From NCBI GenBank assembly GCA_964515905.1, contig CAZEWK010000107.1, positions 1 through 16,876 of the forward strand: a DNA stretch of 16,876 bases. Reading direction: 5' to 3'. The notes under the pieces were generated by a model, which saw nothing but the letters and a program-made list of their open reading frames with translations, had not been told where the DNA came from and did not search any database. The stretch is from GCA-2712985 sp964515905 (GTDB lineage: Bacteria > Pseudomonadota > Alphaproteobacteria > UBA7887). Numbering within the stretch: the first letter of the stretch is position 1; the number at the start of each line of letters is the position of its first letter. A program made the position numbers and the translations under genes. This document shows positions 1 to 7,141 of this stretch, one piece after another.

Positions 1-1569
1 CACGAATTGGTGTCGACGGTATCTCCGTTATCGGATTCGGAGTTACAGGCTTCCTTCCAGCAATTGATTGAGGCACAGATTATTTTACCCCAAGGGGGGG
101 CTTCACACGGATCGTACATATTCAAACACGCGTTACTGCAAGATGCAGCTTATGCCAGTCTACTGCGGGGGCCAAAGCGTCAGTTCCATGATTTGATTGC
201 GGAAGGGTTGAAGGCGGAGTTCCCGGAGGTGGTGGTGAACACACCGGAGTTGCTTGCCTCCCATCTGGCCAAGGCAGAACGGTTCTCGGAAGCCATCGAT
301 CATTGGAAGGAAGCCGGGTTGAGGGCCAAGAATGCTTCCTCCAACCAGGAGGCTACTCATTACTTCGAATTAGCGCTTGAACATCTGGAGCAGGAAGACC
401 CCTCCCCCGAAAGAGATAATCGTGAACTCGAACTGCAAGCCCCATTAGCTCTGACAGTGACTGCACTTTATGGGTACGGCGCACCGATGACAGGCGCTGT
501 GTATGAGCGCGCACACAAACTTTCGCAGAAAGTCGACTCTCCACAAGAAATATTCCAAATTTTGTATGGACTTAGTCAAAACAGGGCTCTCGGTGAGAAA
601 TTTGATGAAGGAGTTCTTATTGCGAAAGAGTTAGCTGGATATGCGGATACAGCCGGTGACAAATTTGGATACGCTGTTGCTCATCGATGGCTTGGCTCAA
701 TCCTTATTTTTGCGCCCGATTATGAATTAAGCAAACTGCACTGTGATAAGGCCATTGCTGCATGTGAAACACTAGACTCTAATACGTTGGTCGAAAAATA
801 CGGGCACGACCCAAAAGCCCAAGGCCTCCAATGTCTGGCCTGCGTACAAATACTGAGAGGATTCCCTGATCAAGCCGCGACCCTAACAGAAAAGGCGCTC
901 CGTCACGCAAACGACTTAGATTTTCCATTTGTTAAAGCTTACGTTCATTGGATGGCAGCGTGTGCATACCAGTGGTTAAATGATAAAGAAGCGACCCTTA
1001 AACATGCGCATTCCCTTCTCCCAATAGCGAAAGAAAAGGAAATTCGTCTGTTTGAGAGTATGGCTCTTATCCTTAGTGGCTGGGCTGAACATTTCGATGA
1101 CGATATTTTGTCCCTCAAAAAGATTGATGATGGTTTTACAAAATATGAACTCTCTCCGTTTATGACTAAATTCCAACTAGGAGCACAACTAGACGCACTC
1201 ATTCGAACGAAACAAGAGGCATTAGCTCAAAGGACACTTGATCGCGCCTACATGATGAATGAAACATTAGGAGGAAAATGGTTTTTGCCTGAATTAATGC
1301 GCTTAGATGGCGTGTTCCACATTAACAAAAGTAATTCTGATTGTGATATAGCAGAGCAGCGTTTTAAAGACTCGATAGACCTGGCAAAAAGACAACAAAG
1401 CAAGCTTTGGGAACTTCGTACTACTACCTCTCTTGCTCGCCTGTGGGCAGAAAAAAAAGACCCTCAGAAGGCTCATGACTTATTGGTTCCGATCTATGAT
1501 TGGTTTACGGAGGGGTTTGAAACTCCTGATCTTATCGAGGCAAAGCTTTTGATAGAGCAGCTTCGATAA
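1..1569 (+). CDS. AAA-ATPase/TPR regulator, C-terminal part (adenylate/guanylate cyclase type), 5'-truncated
   Basis: The reading frame is open from base 1 to a TAA at 1567-1569, so the gene begins outside the window. The visible 522 residues start in the end of a STAND/AAA ATPase module: the stretch FKHALLQDAAYASLL (about residues 41-55 of the visible part), followed by a KRQFHDLIAEGL helix, is the signature that joins the ATPase to its helical repeats in class III adenylate cyclases and related ATP-binding regulators. The rest is alpha-helical and TPR-like, rich in A-x(3)-A and leucine spacing, and probably a ligand or protein sensing arm. The cyclase or other N-terminal effector domain is not visible, so cyclase activity is inferred from family only. 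GC falls sharply near position 540 (see findings). No signal peptide or membrane segment is seen in the visible part. Confidence 0.8.
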   Translation, partial: HELVSTVSPLSDSELQASFQQLIEAQIILPQGGASHGSYIFKHALLQDAAYASLLRGPKRQFHDLIAEGLKAEFPEVVVNTPELLASHLAKAERFSEAIDHWKEAGLRAKNASSNQEATHYFELALEHLEQEDPSPERDNRELELQAPLALTVTALYGYGAPMTGAVYERAHKLSQKVDSPQEIFQILYGLSQNRALGEKFDEGVLIAKELAGYADTAGDKFGYAVAHRWLGSILIFAPDYELSKLHCDKAIAACETLDSNTLVEKYGHDPKAQGLQCLACVQILRGFPDQAATLTEKALRHANDLDFPFVKAYVHWMAACAYQWLNDKEATLKHAHSLLPIAKEKEIRLFESMALILSGWAEHFDDDILSLKKIDDGFTKYELSPFMTKFQLGAQLDALIRTKQEALAQRTLDRAYMMNETLGGKWFLPELMRLDGVFHINKSNSDCDIAEQRFKDSIDLAKRQQSKLWELRTTTSLARLWAEKKDPQKAHDLLVPIYDWFTEGFETPDLIEAKLLIEQLR

Positions 1570-1684
1570 CTTTGTGCTCCTGGCAGATTTTCGATCTAGA
1601 TTTTTTCAACAACTGGCAGATGCGCCTAGCAATCGAACGATTTTTTAATTAGACGCGTGAAAATATTTTTTGGGACGATCTTTA

Positions 1685-2842
1685 ATGAAAAAAAGTGATA
1701 ACAGAATACTAACGACTCATGTAGGAAGCCTACCTAGAGTGCCAGAACTACGTGAACTCCTAAAAGAAAGGGAAAAAACGTCGGGCGCAATGTCGACTAG
1801 ATTACAAACACTTATTGAAACCAATGTGTCCGAAGCAATTAGCAAGCAACTCCAAGCTGGAATAGATGTCGGAAACAACGGGGAACAGCCCCGGGTTGGT
1901 TTCTCGACGTACGTTACTGCGAGAATGGAAGGATTTGGTGGCGAATACCCCCGCCCAACCAGCCTGGATCTCAGAGACTTCCCTGATTATAAAAAGCTGT
2001 TGGAATTTAAAAGAAAAAGCTCTAGCCGCGTAAATGTGACTGCATCCGTCGAATCAGAGATAAAATATCATAATCTGTCAGAATCGACACAAGAATGTGA
2101 ACAGTTTCTCCGATTGAGCAATAACACTTCCGCTTCTTTCACTGATCGTTTTATGACTGCTGCATCACCCGGAATTATTGCGACCACAATGATGAATAAA
2201 TACTACGACTCGCATGAAAACTACGTGACTGCTCTAGCTCGCGAAATGCGGAAGGAATACGAACTCATTCATGATCATGGTCTCATTTTACAACTTGATT
2301 GCCCTGACTTAGCCATGGAACGATCCCGATTTTTTCAGGATCTTTCCATAAAGGAGTTTCAAGATAAAGTTTCAATGCATATACAAGCAATTAATGATGC
2401 TGTGGTAAATATTCCGCCCGAATACATCCGGTTACACGTTTGTTGGGGAAACACTGATAGCCCCCACATACACGATGTTCCACTGCAGGATATTTTACCA
2501 CTTCTATACGAAGCTAAAGTTGGGGCCCTGTCGTTGGAATTAGCTAATCCTCGACATCAGCACGAATATAAATTATTCAAAATGCACCCGCTCCCATCCT
2601 CAATGCTATTAATTCCGGGAGTAATAGACTCGACAATAAATTATGTTGAACATCCAGAAGTTGTAGCTGACCGAATTTGTCAAATCGCAGAAAGCGTTGG
2701 TGATAGAACGCGCATCATTGCCTCCACCGATTGCGGCTTTGGTACCTTTTCAGGAACTGAAGCGGTTGCAACTTCCGTCGTTTGGGCGAAATTAAGAGTT
2801 CTCGCTGATGGAGCAGAACTTGCTAGCCAGCGCCTTTGGTAA
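1685..2842 (+). CDS. Cobalamin-independent methionine synthase (MetE C-terminal domain)-like methyltransferase
   Basis: A 385-residue protein of the MetE/UROD-like TIM-barrel superfamily, single-domain type, about half the length of true MetE (about 750 residues). The N-terminal TTHVGSLPR motif is typical of the group. The zinc site that binds the thiol substrate can be picked out: His251 and Cys253 (LHVCWGN), Glu285 (SLELANPRH) and Cys350 (STDCGFG), matching the His-Cys-Glu-Cys set of MetE. It is therefore likely an active zinc-thiol methyl or alkyl transferase. Homocysteine is the default acceptor, but the family also contains epoxyalkane:coenzyme M transferase, so the substrate is open. 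I chose ATG 1685, with GGGA 9 nt upstream; an in-frame TTG at 1670 has no clear ribosome site. It stands alone, 115 nt after the regulator gene. Confidence 0.85.
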   Translation: MKKSDNRILTTHVGSLPRVPELRELLKEREKTSGAMSTRLQTLIETNVSEAISKQLQAGIDVGNNGEQPRVGFSTYVTARMEGFGGEYPRPTSLDLRDFPDYKKLLEFKRKSSSRVNVTASVESEIKYHNLSESTQECEQFLRLSNNTSASFTDRFMTAASPGIIATTMMNKYYDSHENYVTALAREMRKEYELIHDHGLILQLDCPDLAMERSRFFQDLSIKEFQDKVSMHIQAINDAVVNIPPEYIRLHVCWGNTDSPHIHDVPLQDILPLLYEAKVGALSLELANPRHQHEYKLFKMHPLPSSMLLIPGVIDSTINYVEHPEVVADRICQIAESVGDRTRIIASTDCGFGTFSGTEAVATSVVWAKLRVLADGAELASQRLW

Positions 2843-2985
2843 CACCCTTCCGGAAACGCCCTTTTTATAAACTAAGGATTTCTACAGCTAATCTATATCA
2901 AAACATAAAGCTGATGACCCGTCTGACACGATAAACAAGCCATCAACCCGCCACGCAACTAACATATCTTACGTTGGCTGTGGTA

Positions 2986-3648
2986 CTATGCTTCGGGGTC
3001 CCCTTCGGCAACCTTGCCAAACCACTCCTCAACTGAAATCTTCCCTCCCTCTTTGTCGGCACGCCCCTGATCCTCTGCAGGAAGAGCATCTTGAAGTATA
3101 TCGATACGTTTCCAACCAGCTAAAGGTGTGTTGATATTTTCGCGTGGCACGTAACGGGAAGCAGAAACCTTTTCCATCCGGTGTATATATCTCGGACAAT
3201 TTGGAAACACGTGGCTTACAGCGACACGAACTACAAGCTGAGCTTCTTTAAATGTTTCGATTAGTGGGTCGTTATTTGAGACTGTCGCAGTACCTTGAAC
3301 CCGTAACCGGATTGGTTTTTCAAAGTCCATAAATAACATACCAATTTTTCCGCTAGAACTTATGTTCCCCATGGAATAGTACATTCCGTTTCCATTATAA
3401 CTAGGAAAAGCGATCGTTGTATTATCTACCACTTTCACAAATCCGGGATCCCCACCCTTGTATGAAACCGTTGGCGAACCATCTGCATCCACGGTTGACA
3501 ACCAAAACATATCTCTACTTCCGATGAAAGCTTCATCCTGTTCGCTTAACTCTGCCGAAATAAATCCACCTTCTATAGTGTCCGCAAGCCGACGTGTATC
3601 GAACTGATCTTGAAGAGCACGATGACTATCCTGGTAAATATTACTCAT
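2986..3648 (-). CDS. Pyridoxamine 5'-phosphate oxidase-family flavin-binding protein
   Basis: A 220-residue cytosolic protein with the FMN-binding split-barrel fold of the pyridoxamine-phosphate-oxidase-like family. The core begins at about residue 45 with FWLSTVDADGSPTVSYKGG, the usual first strands that contact flavin. It continues through IAFPSYNGNG (about 79-88) and the RLRVQGTATV strand (about 114-123), and ends with the HVFPNCPRYIHRM segment (about 146-158) common in this subfamily. The start at 3648 is well supported: AGAGG lies 8 nt upstream of the ATG. The family includes oxidases, haem-utilisation proteins and reductases of unknown substrate; the classical PdxH substrate-binding features are not evident to me, so vitamin B6 synthesis should not be assumed. 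It is convergent with the MetE-like gene, with 143 nt between them and no clear hairpin terminator. Confidence 0.85.
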   Translation of the reverse strand: MSNIYQDSHRALQDQFDTRRLADTIEGGFISAELSEQDEAFIGSRDMFWLSTVDADGSPTVSYKGGDPGFVKVVDNTTIAFPSYNGNGMYYSMGNISSSGKIGMLFMDFEKPIRLRVQGTATVSNNDPLIETFKEAQLVVRVAVSHVFPNCPRYIHRMEKVSASRYVPRENINTPLAGWKRIDILQDALPAEDQGRADKEGGKISVEEWFGKVAEGDPEA

Positions 3649-3904
3649 TTTTTCCCTCTGTATTTGGCTGTCAACTCACCCACATTTACTAAAATATTTG
3701 TGAGGAAGATCATGTTATAAATCTAATGGTACTATGTAATATCTCTATTCTTCCTAAGACCCATAAGAGCAGCAGTTTTTATCAGGATACCACTTCCCGT
3801 TAGTCACACAATGGAATATACGTTCCCAAATGGTGCTTTTTTTCGATAAACACTGGCAGACCGCTAGAAACTCCCCCCAGTTCCACTGTAAGAAACGTTT
3901 CCAA
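3649..3904. other. Intergenic stretch with no recognised gene
   Basis: This is 256 nt between two minus-strand genes. Neither strand holds an ORF with a plausible ribosome site. A 10-base palindrome GAAACGTTTC lies at 3892-3901, just downstream of the small lipoprotein stop. Short T and A runs near 3837-3844 are not preceded by a good stem. The promoter of the flavin-protein gene should lie in the low-coordinate part, but I cannot pick a convincing -35/-10 pair. Confidence 0.4.
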
Positions 3905-4213
3905 TCACAATCTAATGTCAACTCCGAACCCTCGTTGCGATTGATTGTTTAGTCGGTTATGAACTGCCTTTAGGTGATCGATAGTCACCCGCTCTCTACA
4001 TACCTGCTTCAAGTCTTTTTCCTCAAATACATAGGAAAATTTACAGTCCTGCCCCGTGATAAAATCCATGCCGTGCTCTGTAGTAGTCTTTTCTGTTGTT
4101 AAATAAGATATAAGGTCTGCTATCGACTTACCGTAGGAAATATACGTGATCGGGCCGGCTGTAGTGCAAGATGTTAGAAAAAAAAGTAGTAGGACAAAAA
4201 AAAGAGTTTTCAT
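3905..4213 (-). CDS. Small conserved-looking lipoprotein of unknown function
   Basis: A 102-residue predicted lipoprotein. A Lys-containing start (MKT) and a very hydrophobic stretch (residues 4-13) lead into the lipobox LTSC, with Cys16 as the lipidation site, so mature protein should be membrane-anchored and face the periplasm. After a short linker, the segment ISYGKSIADLISYLTTEKTT and then the TGQDCKF and VCRER motifs give two further cysteines, Cys57 and Cys72, that could form a disulfide. I recall similar small proteins (a TTEK, then TGxDC, then C-R/K-E/D pattern) in alphaproteobacteria, but no function. No strong Shine-Dalgarno precedes the ATG. It lies 121 nt downstream of the coiled-coil protein gene on the same strand and may be cotranscribed with it. 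Confidence 0.75.
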   Translation of the reverse strand: MKTLFFVLLLFFLTSCTTAGPITYISYGKSIADLISYLTTEKTTTEHGMDFITGQDCKFSYVFEEKDLKQVCRERVTIDHLKAVHNRLNNQSQRGFGVDIRL

Positions 4214-4334
4214 AGTGAGCGCTTTAATTTTTAAACCAGGAATACATATTAAACCAAGAATAATTTATTTTGATAAGTTTCGTTACACAATACTAACTGT
4301 TATTACGAAACATCAAACATTACTACGATATGGA

Positions 4335-5093
4335 TTAATCATTACTTAATAATTTCCAGAATCCTTCTTTAAAACCTGAAACAGATATTTCCCCATTATC
4401 ATTTTTTATCAAGCTATGGACATGACCGAAGTAATAACTCCAGTATCGAATTCCATTATAAATACCATCTATGTTAAAAAATGCTTTGCAGTTATTCTTT
4501 TTACCATCCCATCGAACTGGCATTGCAATAGGCACTGTATTAACGGTTCTTGGGGATTCTATAACCATTTTATTAATTGCACTTTCTTTAAAAAAATTAT
4601 GCCGTGCTCCGCTTACTAAGGCATTGATATCTATTTTTTTAGCAAGTTCACAAGCCAACCTAAAATCCTCTACACCGACGTTATCTCTTTTATTAGCCGT
4701 TTTTGGGGTTGCAATATTTTTATTTGATTCACCTCTCCGTTCTTCTGGTCCGTATAGTGTTGTATCGGAAACTGAAATATGGGTAGGGAGATTCCGGATC
4801 CTAGTTCTTAAAGCCTCCTTTGCCTCAGCAGCTTGTAGCTCTTCATTCTGTCTTTTGGCTGCAGCCTTGGCCTCTACGTCTTCTTTAATTTGTCTCGCTT
4901 GTTCACGCAACCAAAGTTCGGCCTCATAATCTTCTTTCGTGGCAAACCCCAAACGTTGCAATAGTTTCATCTCTTTTACCGAGGCAAAGCCTCCTTCCTC
5001 AGCTTTCCCTCTTTGTTCTAGGTATATTGCAGTCTGATAAACAAAGACGAAAGCAACCAGTCCCAAGACTACAAATAAGAGGGTCCGTTTCAT
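4335..5093 (-). CDS. Membrane-anchored coiled-coil protein, function unknown
   Basis: A 252-residue protein I cannot assign to a named family. Residues 4-23 form one hydrophobic segment (signal anchor or uncleaved signal). Residues 35-58 hold two short related units, GFASVKEMKLLQR and GFATKEDYEAE, a GFA-S/T-x-x-E/D pattern that recurs in marine bacterial proteins. Residues 55-100 are rich in Ala, Glu, Lys and Arg and should form a coiled coil. After a polar linker (about 105-142), a compact C-terminal domain (about 143-250) contains Cys148 and Cys202 and aromatic-rich ends (RYWSYYFG, GFWKLL). Orientation is probably membrane-anchored with the C-terminal domain in the periplasm. The start has AGGA 8 nt upstream. 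An opposite-strand ORF of 152 codons overlaps it but has no family features. Confidence 0.75.
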   Translation of the reverse strand: MKRTLLFVVLGLVAFVFVYQTAIYLEQRGKAEEGGFASVKEMKLLQRLGFATKEDYEAELWLREQARQIKEDVEAKAAAKRQNEELQAAEAKEALRTRIRNLPTHISVSDTTLYGPEERRGESNKNIATPKTANKRDNVGVEDFRLACELAKKIDINALVSGARHNFFKESAINKMVIESPRTVNTVPIAMPVRWDGKKNNCKAFFNIDGIYNGIRYWSYYFGHVHSLIKNDNGEISVSGFKEGFWKLLSND

Positions 5094-5234
5094 TCGTTAT
5101 CCTGATATACTATGGCTCCTGGAAGCCAATAAGCTTGGATTCTACGAATTAGAAATACCATGCTGACCTTGATAGACTAAATATACTACCAAACAAGCAG
5201 AGATAAATGATCCCAGATAATTTGTTTGCCATAT

Positions 5235-5282
5235 GCTAGGTGACTGTATGCTTAAGATCACTATAATCATAACTGACCTAGC
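5235..5282. repeat. Inverted repeat upstream of the MORN lipoprotein gene
   Basis: GCTAGGT at 5235-5241 is repeated inverted as ACCTAGC at 5276-5282, with 34 nt between the arms. Partial similarity continues into the inner flanks (GACTGTATG against CAGTTATG after reverse complement). It ends 55 nt before the MORN-protein start and could be a regulator site or the base of an RNA stem. The rest of the 244-nt gap 5094-5337 shows no gene. Confidence 0.3.
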
Positions 5283-5337
5283 CAATACTATACGAAAATA
5301 ATGCCTTTATGTACCCGAACTATGCAGGATATGCACA

Positions 5338-5826
5338 ATGATCTTCTATAGATTTCAGCGTTATATAACCGTCGCCATCGGATTTGTCTTTCTTAGCGGC
5401 TGTTCCTACGTTCCAGACCGCCTTAATCCTATTAACTGGGCCAGTAGCGGCTACGACTGGGTTATGGGAGAAGACGACTACTATGACGATGCTCCTGATC
5501 TTCCCATTTCACGAACAACTGATCAGTTTGCCCCCTGTCGAGGAACAGACGTAACAAATTGGCACAATTGCCAAGGCGCTTACACATTTAGTAATGGCGA
5601 TCAATACATCGGAGGATGGAAAGATGGAAGGCGAACCGGGCATGGAACGTACCTTTGGCCTGATGGAGAAAAATATGTTGGTGAATTTAGAAGCGGCACC
5701 AAAAGCGGTCAAGGTAACTATTACTTCACTGATGGCGAAATTTGGACCGGACTGTTTGAAAATGGGAAATGGATTAGCGGGACCAAATATGGTCCCGGTG
5801 AAGCGCCACACGATTTGATTCAATAA
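5338..5826 (+). CDS. MORN-repeat lipoprotein
   Basis: A 162-residue lipoprotein. A basic N-terminus and hydrophobic core end in the lipobox LSGC with Cys22 as the lipidated residue. A segment DRLNPINWASSGYDWVMG follows, of a type common in alphaproteobacterial lipoproteins, then an acidic stretch (EDDYYDDAPD, about 45-54). From about residue 90 there are two full MORN repeats and a partial third: YIGGWKDGRRTGHGTY, YVGEFRSGTKSGQGNYYF and WTGLFENGKW. MORN repeats form a beta-hairpin solenoid used as a membrane or protein contact surface, so a structural or envelope-organising role is likely. Cys67 and Cys78 could pair. The start is supported by AGGA 8 nt upstream. It precedes the aldo/keto reductase by 42 nt on the same strand, though no functional link is evident. 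Confidence 0.88.
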   Translation: MIFYRFQRYITVAIGFVFLSGCSYVPDRLNPINWASSGYDWVMGEDDYYDDAPDLPISRTTDQFAPCRGTDVTNWHNCQGAYTFSNGDQYIGGWKDGRRTGHGTYLWPDGEKYVGEFRSGTKSGQGNYYFTDGEIWTGLFENGKWISGTKYGPGEAPHDLIQ

Positions 5827-5868
5827 GAGGTTTTAAGATCTTCTAGTTAATATTGCAACGTATCTTAA

Positions 5869-6831
5869 ATGGGAAAAAATATTGTGATTTTTAGGAAACT
5901 AGGCTCCTCTTCTCTTAATGTCTCTCCAATATGTTTTGGTGGAAATGTCTTTGGTTGGACGGTAAACGAATCTGATTCCTACAGAATACTCGATAAGTTT
6001 GTTGATTCCGGCTTCAATTTCATTGATACAGCAGATATGTACTCTCGCTGGGTACCCGAGAATCGCGGCGGGGAATCTGAGACAATCATAGGGAATTGGC
6101 TACAAAAACGAGGCGGAAGGGAAAAAGTAATAATTGCAACCAAATTCGGCATGGAAATGGGGCCTGATAAAGTAGGGTTGTCTAAACGATATATGGCTAC
6201 AGCCGTCGAAGACTCTCTTAGACGACTGCAGACTGACTACATCGATTTATATCAGTCCCACAAAGATGACGAAAATACTCCAGTTACAGAAACCTTGGAG
6301 GGCTATCAAAAACTAATAGAAGATGGAAAAGTTCGTGAAATTGGTGCTTCCAATTTCTCTTCTACCCGCTTAAAGGAAGCTATCGATGCAAGCACGAATG
6401 GTCTACCACGATATCAAACACTGCAACCGCGCTACAGTTTGGTAGAACGCGAAGAGTTTGAAAAAGAATTAGAACAACTGACTCAAGATGAGAATATTGG
6501 AGTGATTAGCTACTTCTCCCTAGCAAGTGGTTTTCTCACTGGAAAATATAAAAGTGAACAGGATCTCAGTGGTCGTCCACGAGGACCGGGTGTTCAGAAA
6601 TACCTAAATGAACAAGGGTTTCGTGTGATATCAGCGTTACATGATGTTGCTGATCGCCACGCGGTAAAAGTTGGGCAAGTTGCGATAGCGTGGTTGCTTG
6701 CAAGGCCTAGCGTTACTGCACCAATCGTCAGCGCAACCAGCGTGCAGCAGCTTCAAGAGTTGATAGAAACGATAGATATTACACTTACAGATGAAGACAT
6801 CAAAGAAATCGATGCCAGTAGCGCTTTCTGA
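5869..6831 (+). CDS. Aldo/keto reductase
   Basis: A 320-residue NADPH-dependent oxidoreductase of the aldo/keto reductase superfamily ((alpha/beta)8 barrel, cytosolic). The catalytic tetrad is complete: Asp53 and Tyr58 (FIDTADMYS), Lys92 (ATKFG) and His131 (YQSHKDD). The phosphate-binding part (WLLARPSVTAPIVSATS, near residues 276-292) is also present, as is the REIGASNFS strand. It belongs to the large group reducing aldehydes or ketones of unknown identity. The start is uncertain: ATG 5869 lacks a ribosome site, while GTG 5884 has GGGA 9 nt upstream and would give MIFRKLG, which aligns better with the usual family N-terminus. Full length and no missing catalytic residue. It may be cotranscribed with the MORN lipoprotein gene. 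Confidence 0.92.
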   Translation: MGKNIVIFRKLGSSSLNVSPICFGGNVFGWTVNESDSYRILDKFVDSGFNFIDTADMYSRWVPENRGGESETIIGNWLQKRGGREKVIIATKFGMEMGPDKVGLSKRYMATAVEDSLRRLQTDYIDLYQSHKDDENTPVTETLEGYQKLIEDGKVREIGASNFSSTRLKEAIDASTNGLPRYQTLQPRYSLVEREEFEKELEQLTQDENIGVISYFSLASGFLTGKYKSEQDLSGRPRGPGVQKYLNEQGFRVISALHDVADRHAVKVGQVAIAWLLARPSVTAPIVSATSVQQLQELIETIDITLTDEDIKEIDASSAF

Positions 6832-6914
6832 CGTTGAGAAACACTTCTAATAGAAAGGCTCCCATTTTTTCGTATTTGGAATAATCGTTCTGGTAGACGA
6901 AATGATATTTGGGT

Positions 6915-6920
6915 TATACT
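6915..6920 (+). promoter_or_regulatory. Possible -10 box for the short ORF transcript
   Basis: TATACT lies 38 nt before the short ORF and would start a transcript near 6927. No good -35 hexamer is seen at the expected distance (about 6892-6897 reads ggtaga-like), so this is a weak call. Confidence 0.3.
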
Positions 6921-6941
6921 CCTACCCATCATTTAACAATT

Positions 6942-6956
6942 GAAAGGAGGTGGTCC
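6942..6956 (+). promoter_or_regulatory. Extended Shine-Dalgarno sequence
   Basis: GAAAGGAGGTGGTCC can pair over its whole 15 nt with the conserved 16S rRNA 3' end (GGATCACCTCCTTTC), counting one G-U wobble. The GGAGG core ends 7 nt before ATG 6958, an ideal spacing. Ordinary genes in this window have only 4-6 matching bases, so this site stands out. Confidence 0.75.
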
Positions 6957-6957
6957 A

Positions 6958-7038
6958 ATGTCTAGTCCTTTGGATACTATGTCGATTACCCAAAGTTTTT
7001 GTGACAAACTTCGGAGCAACCTCTCTAGTTTGTCGTAA
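6958..7038 (+). CDS. Putative 26-residue small protein
   Basis: ATG at 6958 opens a 26-codon frame ending in TAA at 7036-7038, directly behind the exceptionally strong ribosome site. The peptide begins MSSPLDTMSI, has one Cys (residue 15), is rich in Ser (8 of 26) and has no hydrophobic segment long enough to span a membrane. A second in-frame ATG is codon 8. It is too short for homology-style judgement and I do not recognise it. It is not an obvious leader peptide, because the next plus-strand gene starts over 4 kb away and a terminator follows 42 nt after the stop. Translation is suggested by the Shine-Dalgarno and spacing; the product could be functional or the unit could act mainly as RNA. 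Confidence 0.5.
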   Translation: MSSPLDTMSITQSFCDKLRSNLSSLS

Positions 7039-7076
7039 CACACCTATTCACACGGGTATCGATATGCCCAGAGACG

Positions 7077-7110
7077 AAAAGGGAGACATCTGTAATGTCT
7101 CCCTTTTTTT
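7077..7110 (+). terminator. Rho-independent terminator
   Basis: A perfect 9-bp stem, GGGAGACAT (7081-7089) and ATGTCTCCC (7095-7103), with a 5-nt loop CTGTA, runs directly into seven T residues. Four A residues before the stem can pair with the first T residues, so the element can also work on the minus strand, where it lies 32 nt past the TRAP large-permease stop. Confidence 0.93.
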
Positions 7111-7141
7111 CATATACTGTTTTTGTTAAGAGTCGAACTCT

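Noticed and set aside
2843..2880. TTCCGGAA palindrome followed by a short T-run after the MetE-like gene
   Set aside because: The palindrome has no loop and is separated from the T-run by unpaired bases, so it would not make a terminator hairpin.
3815..3850. 12-codon plus-strand ORF beginning ATGGAATATACG
   Set aside because: No ribosome site, no terminator and no other support; expected by chance.
4471..4929. 152-codon plus-strand ORF, the longest frame opposite another gene
   Set aside because: It lies fully inside the minus-strand coiled-coil gene, its Ser/Leu/Ala-rich translation is typical of an antisense shadow of Lys/Glu/Ala codons, and it has no family motif.
5509..5823. 104-codon minus-strand ORF opposite the MORN lipoprotein gene
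   Set aside because: The plus strand has clear MORN repeats and a lipobox; the minus frame has no recognisable feature.
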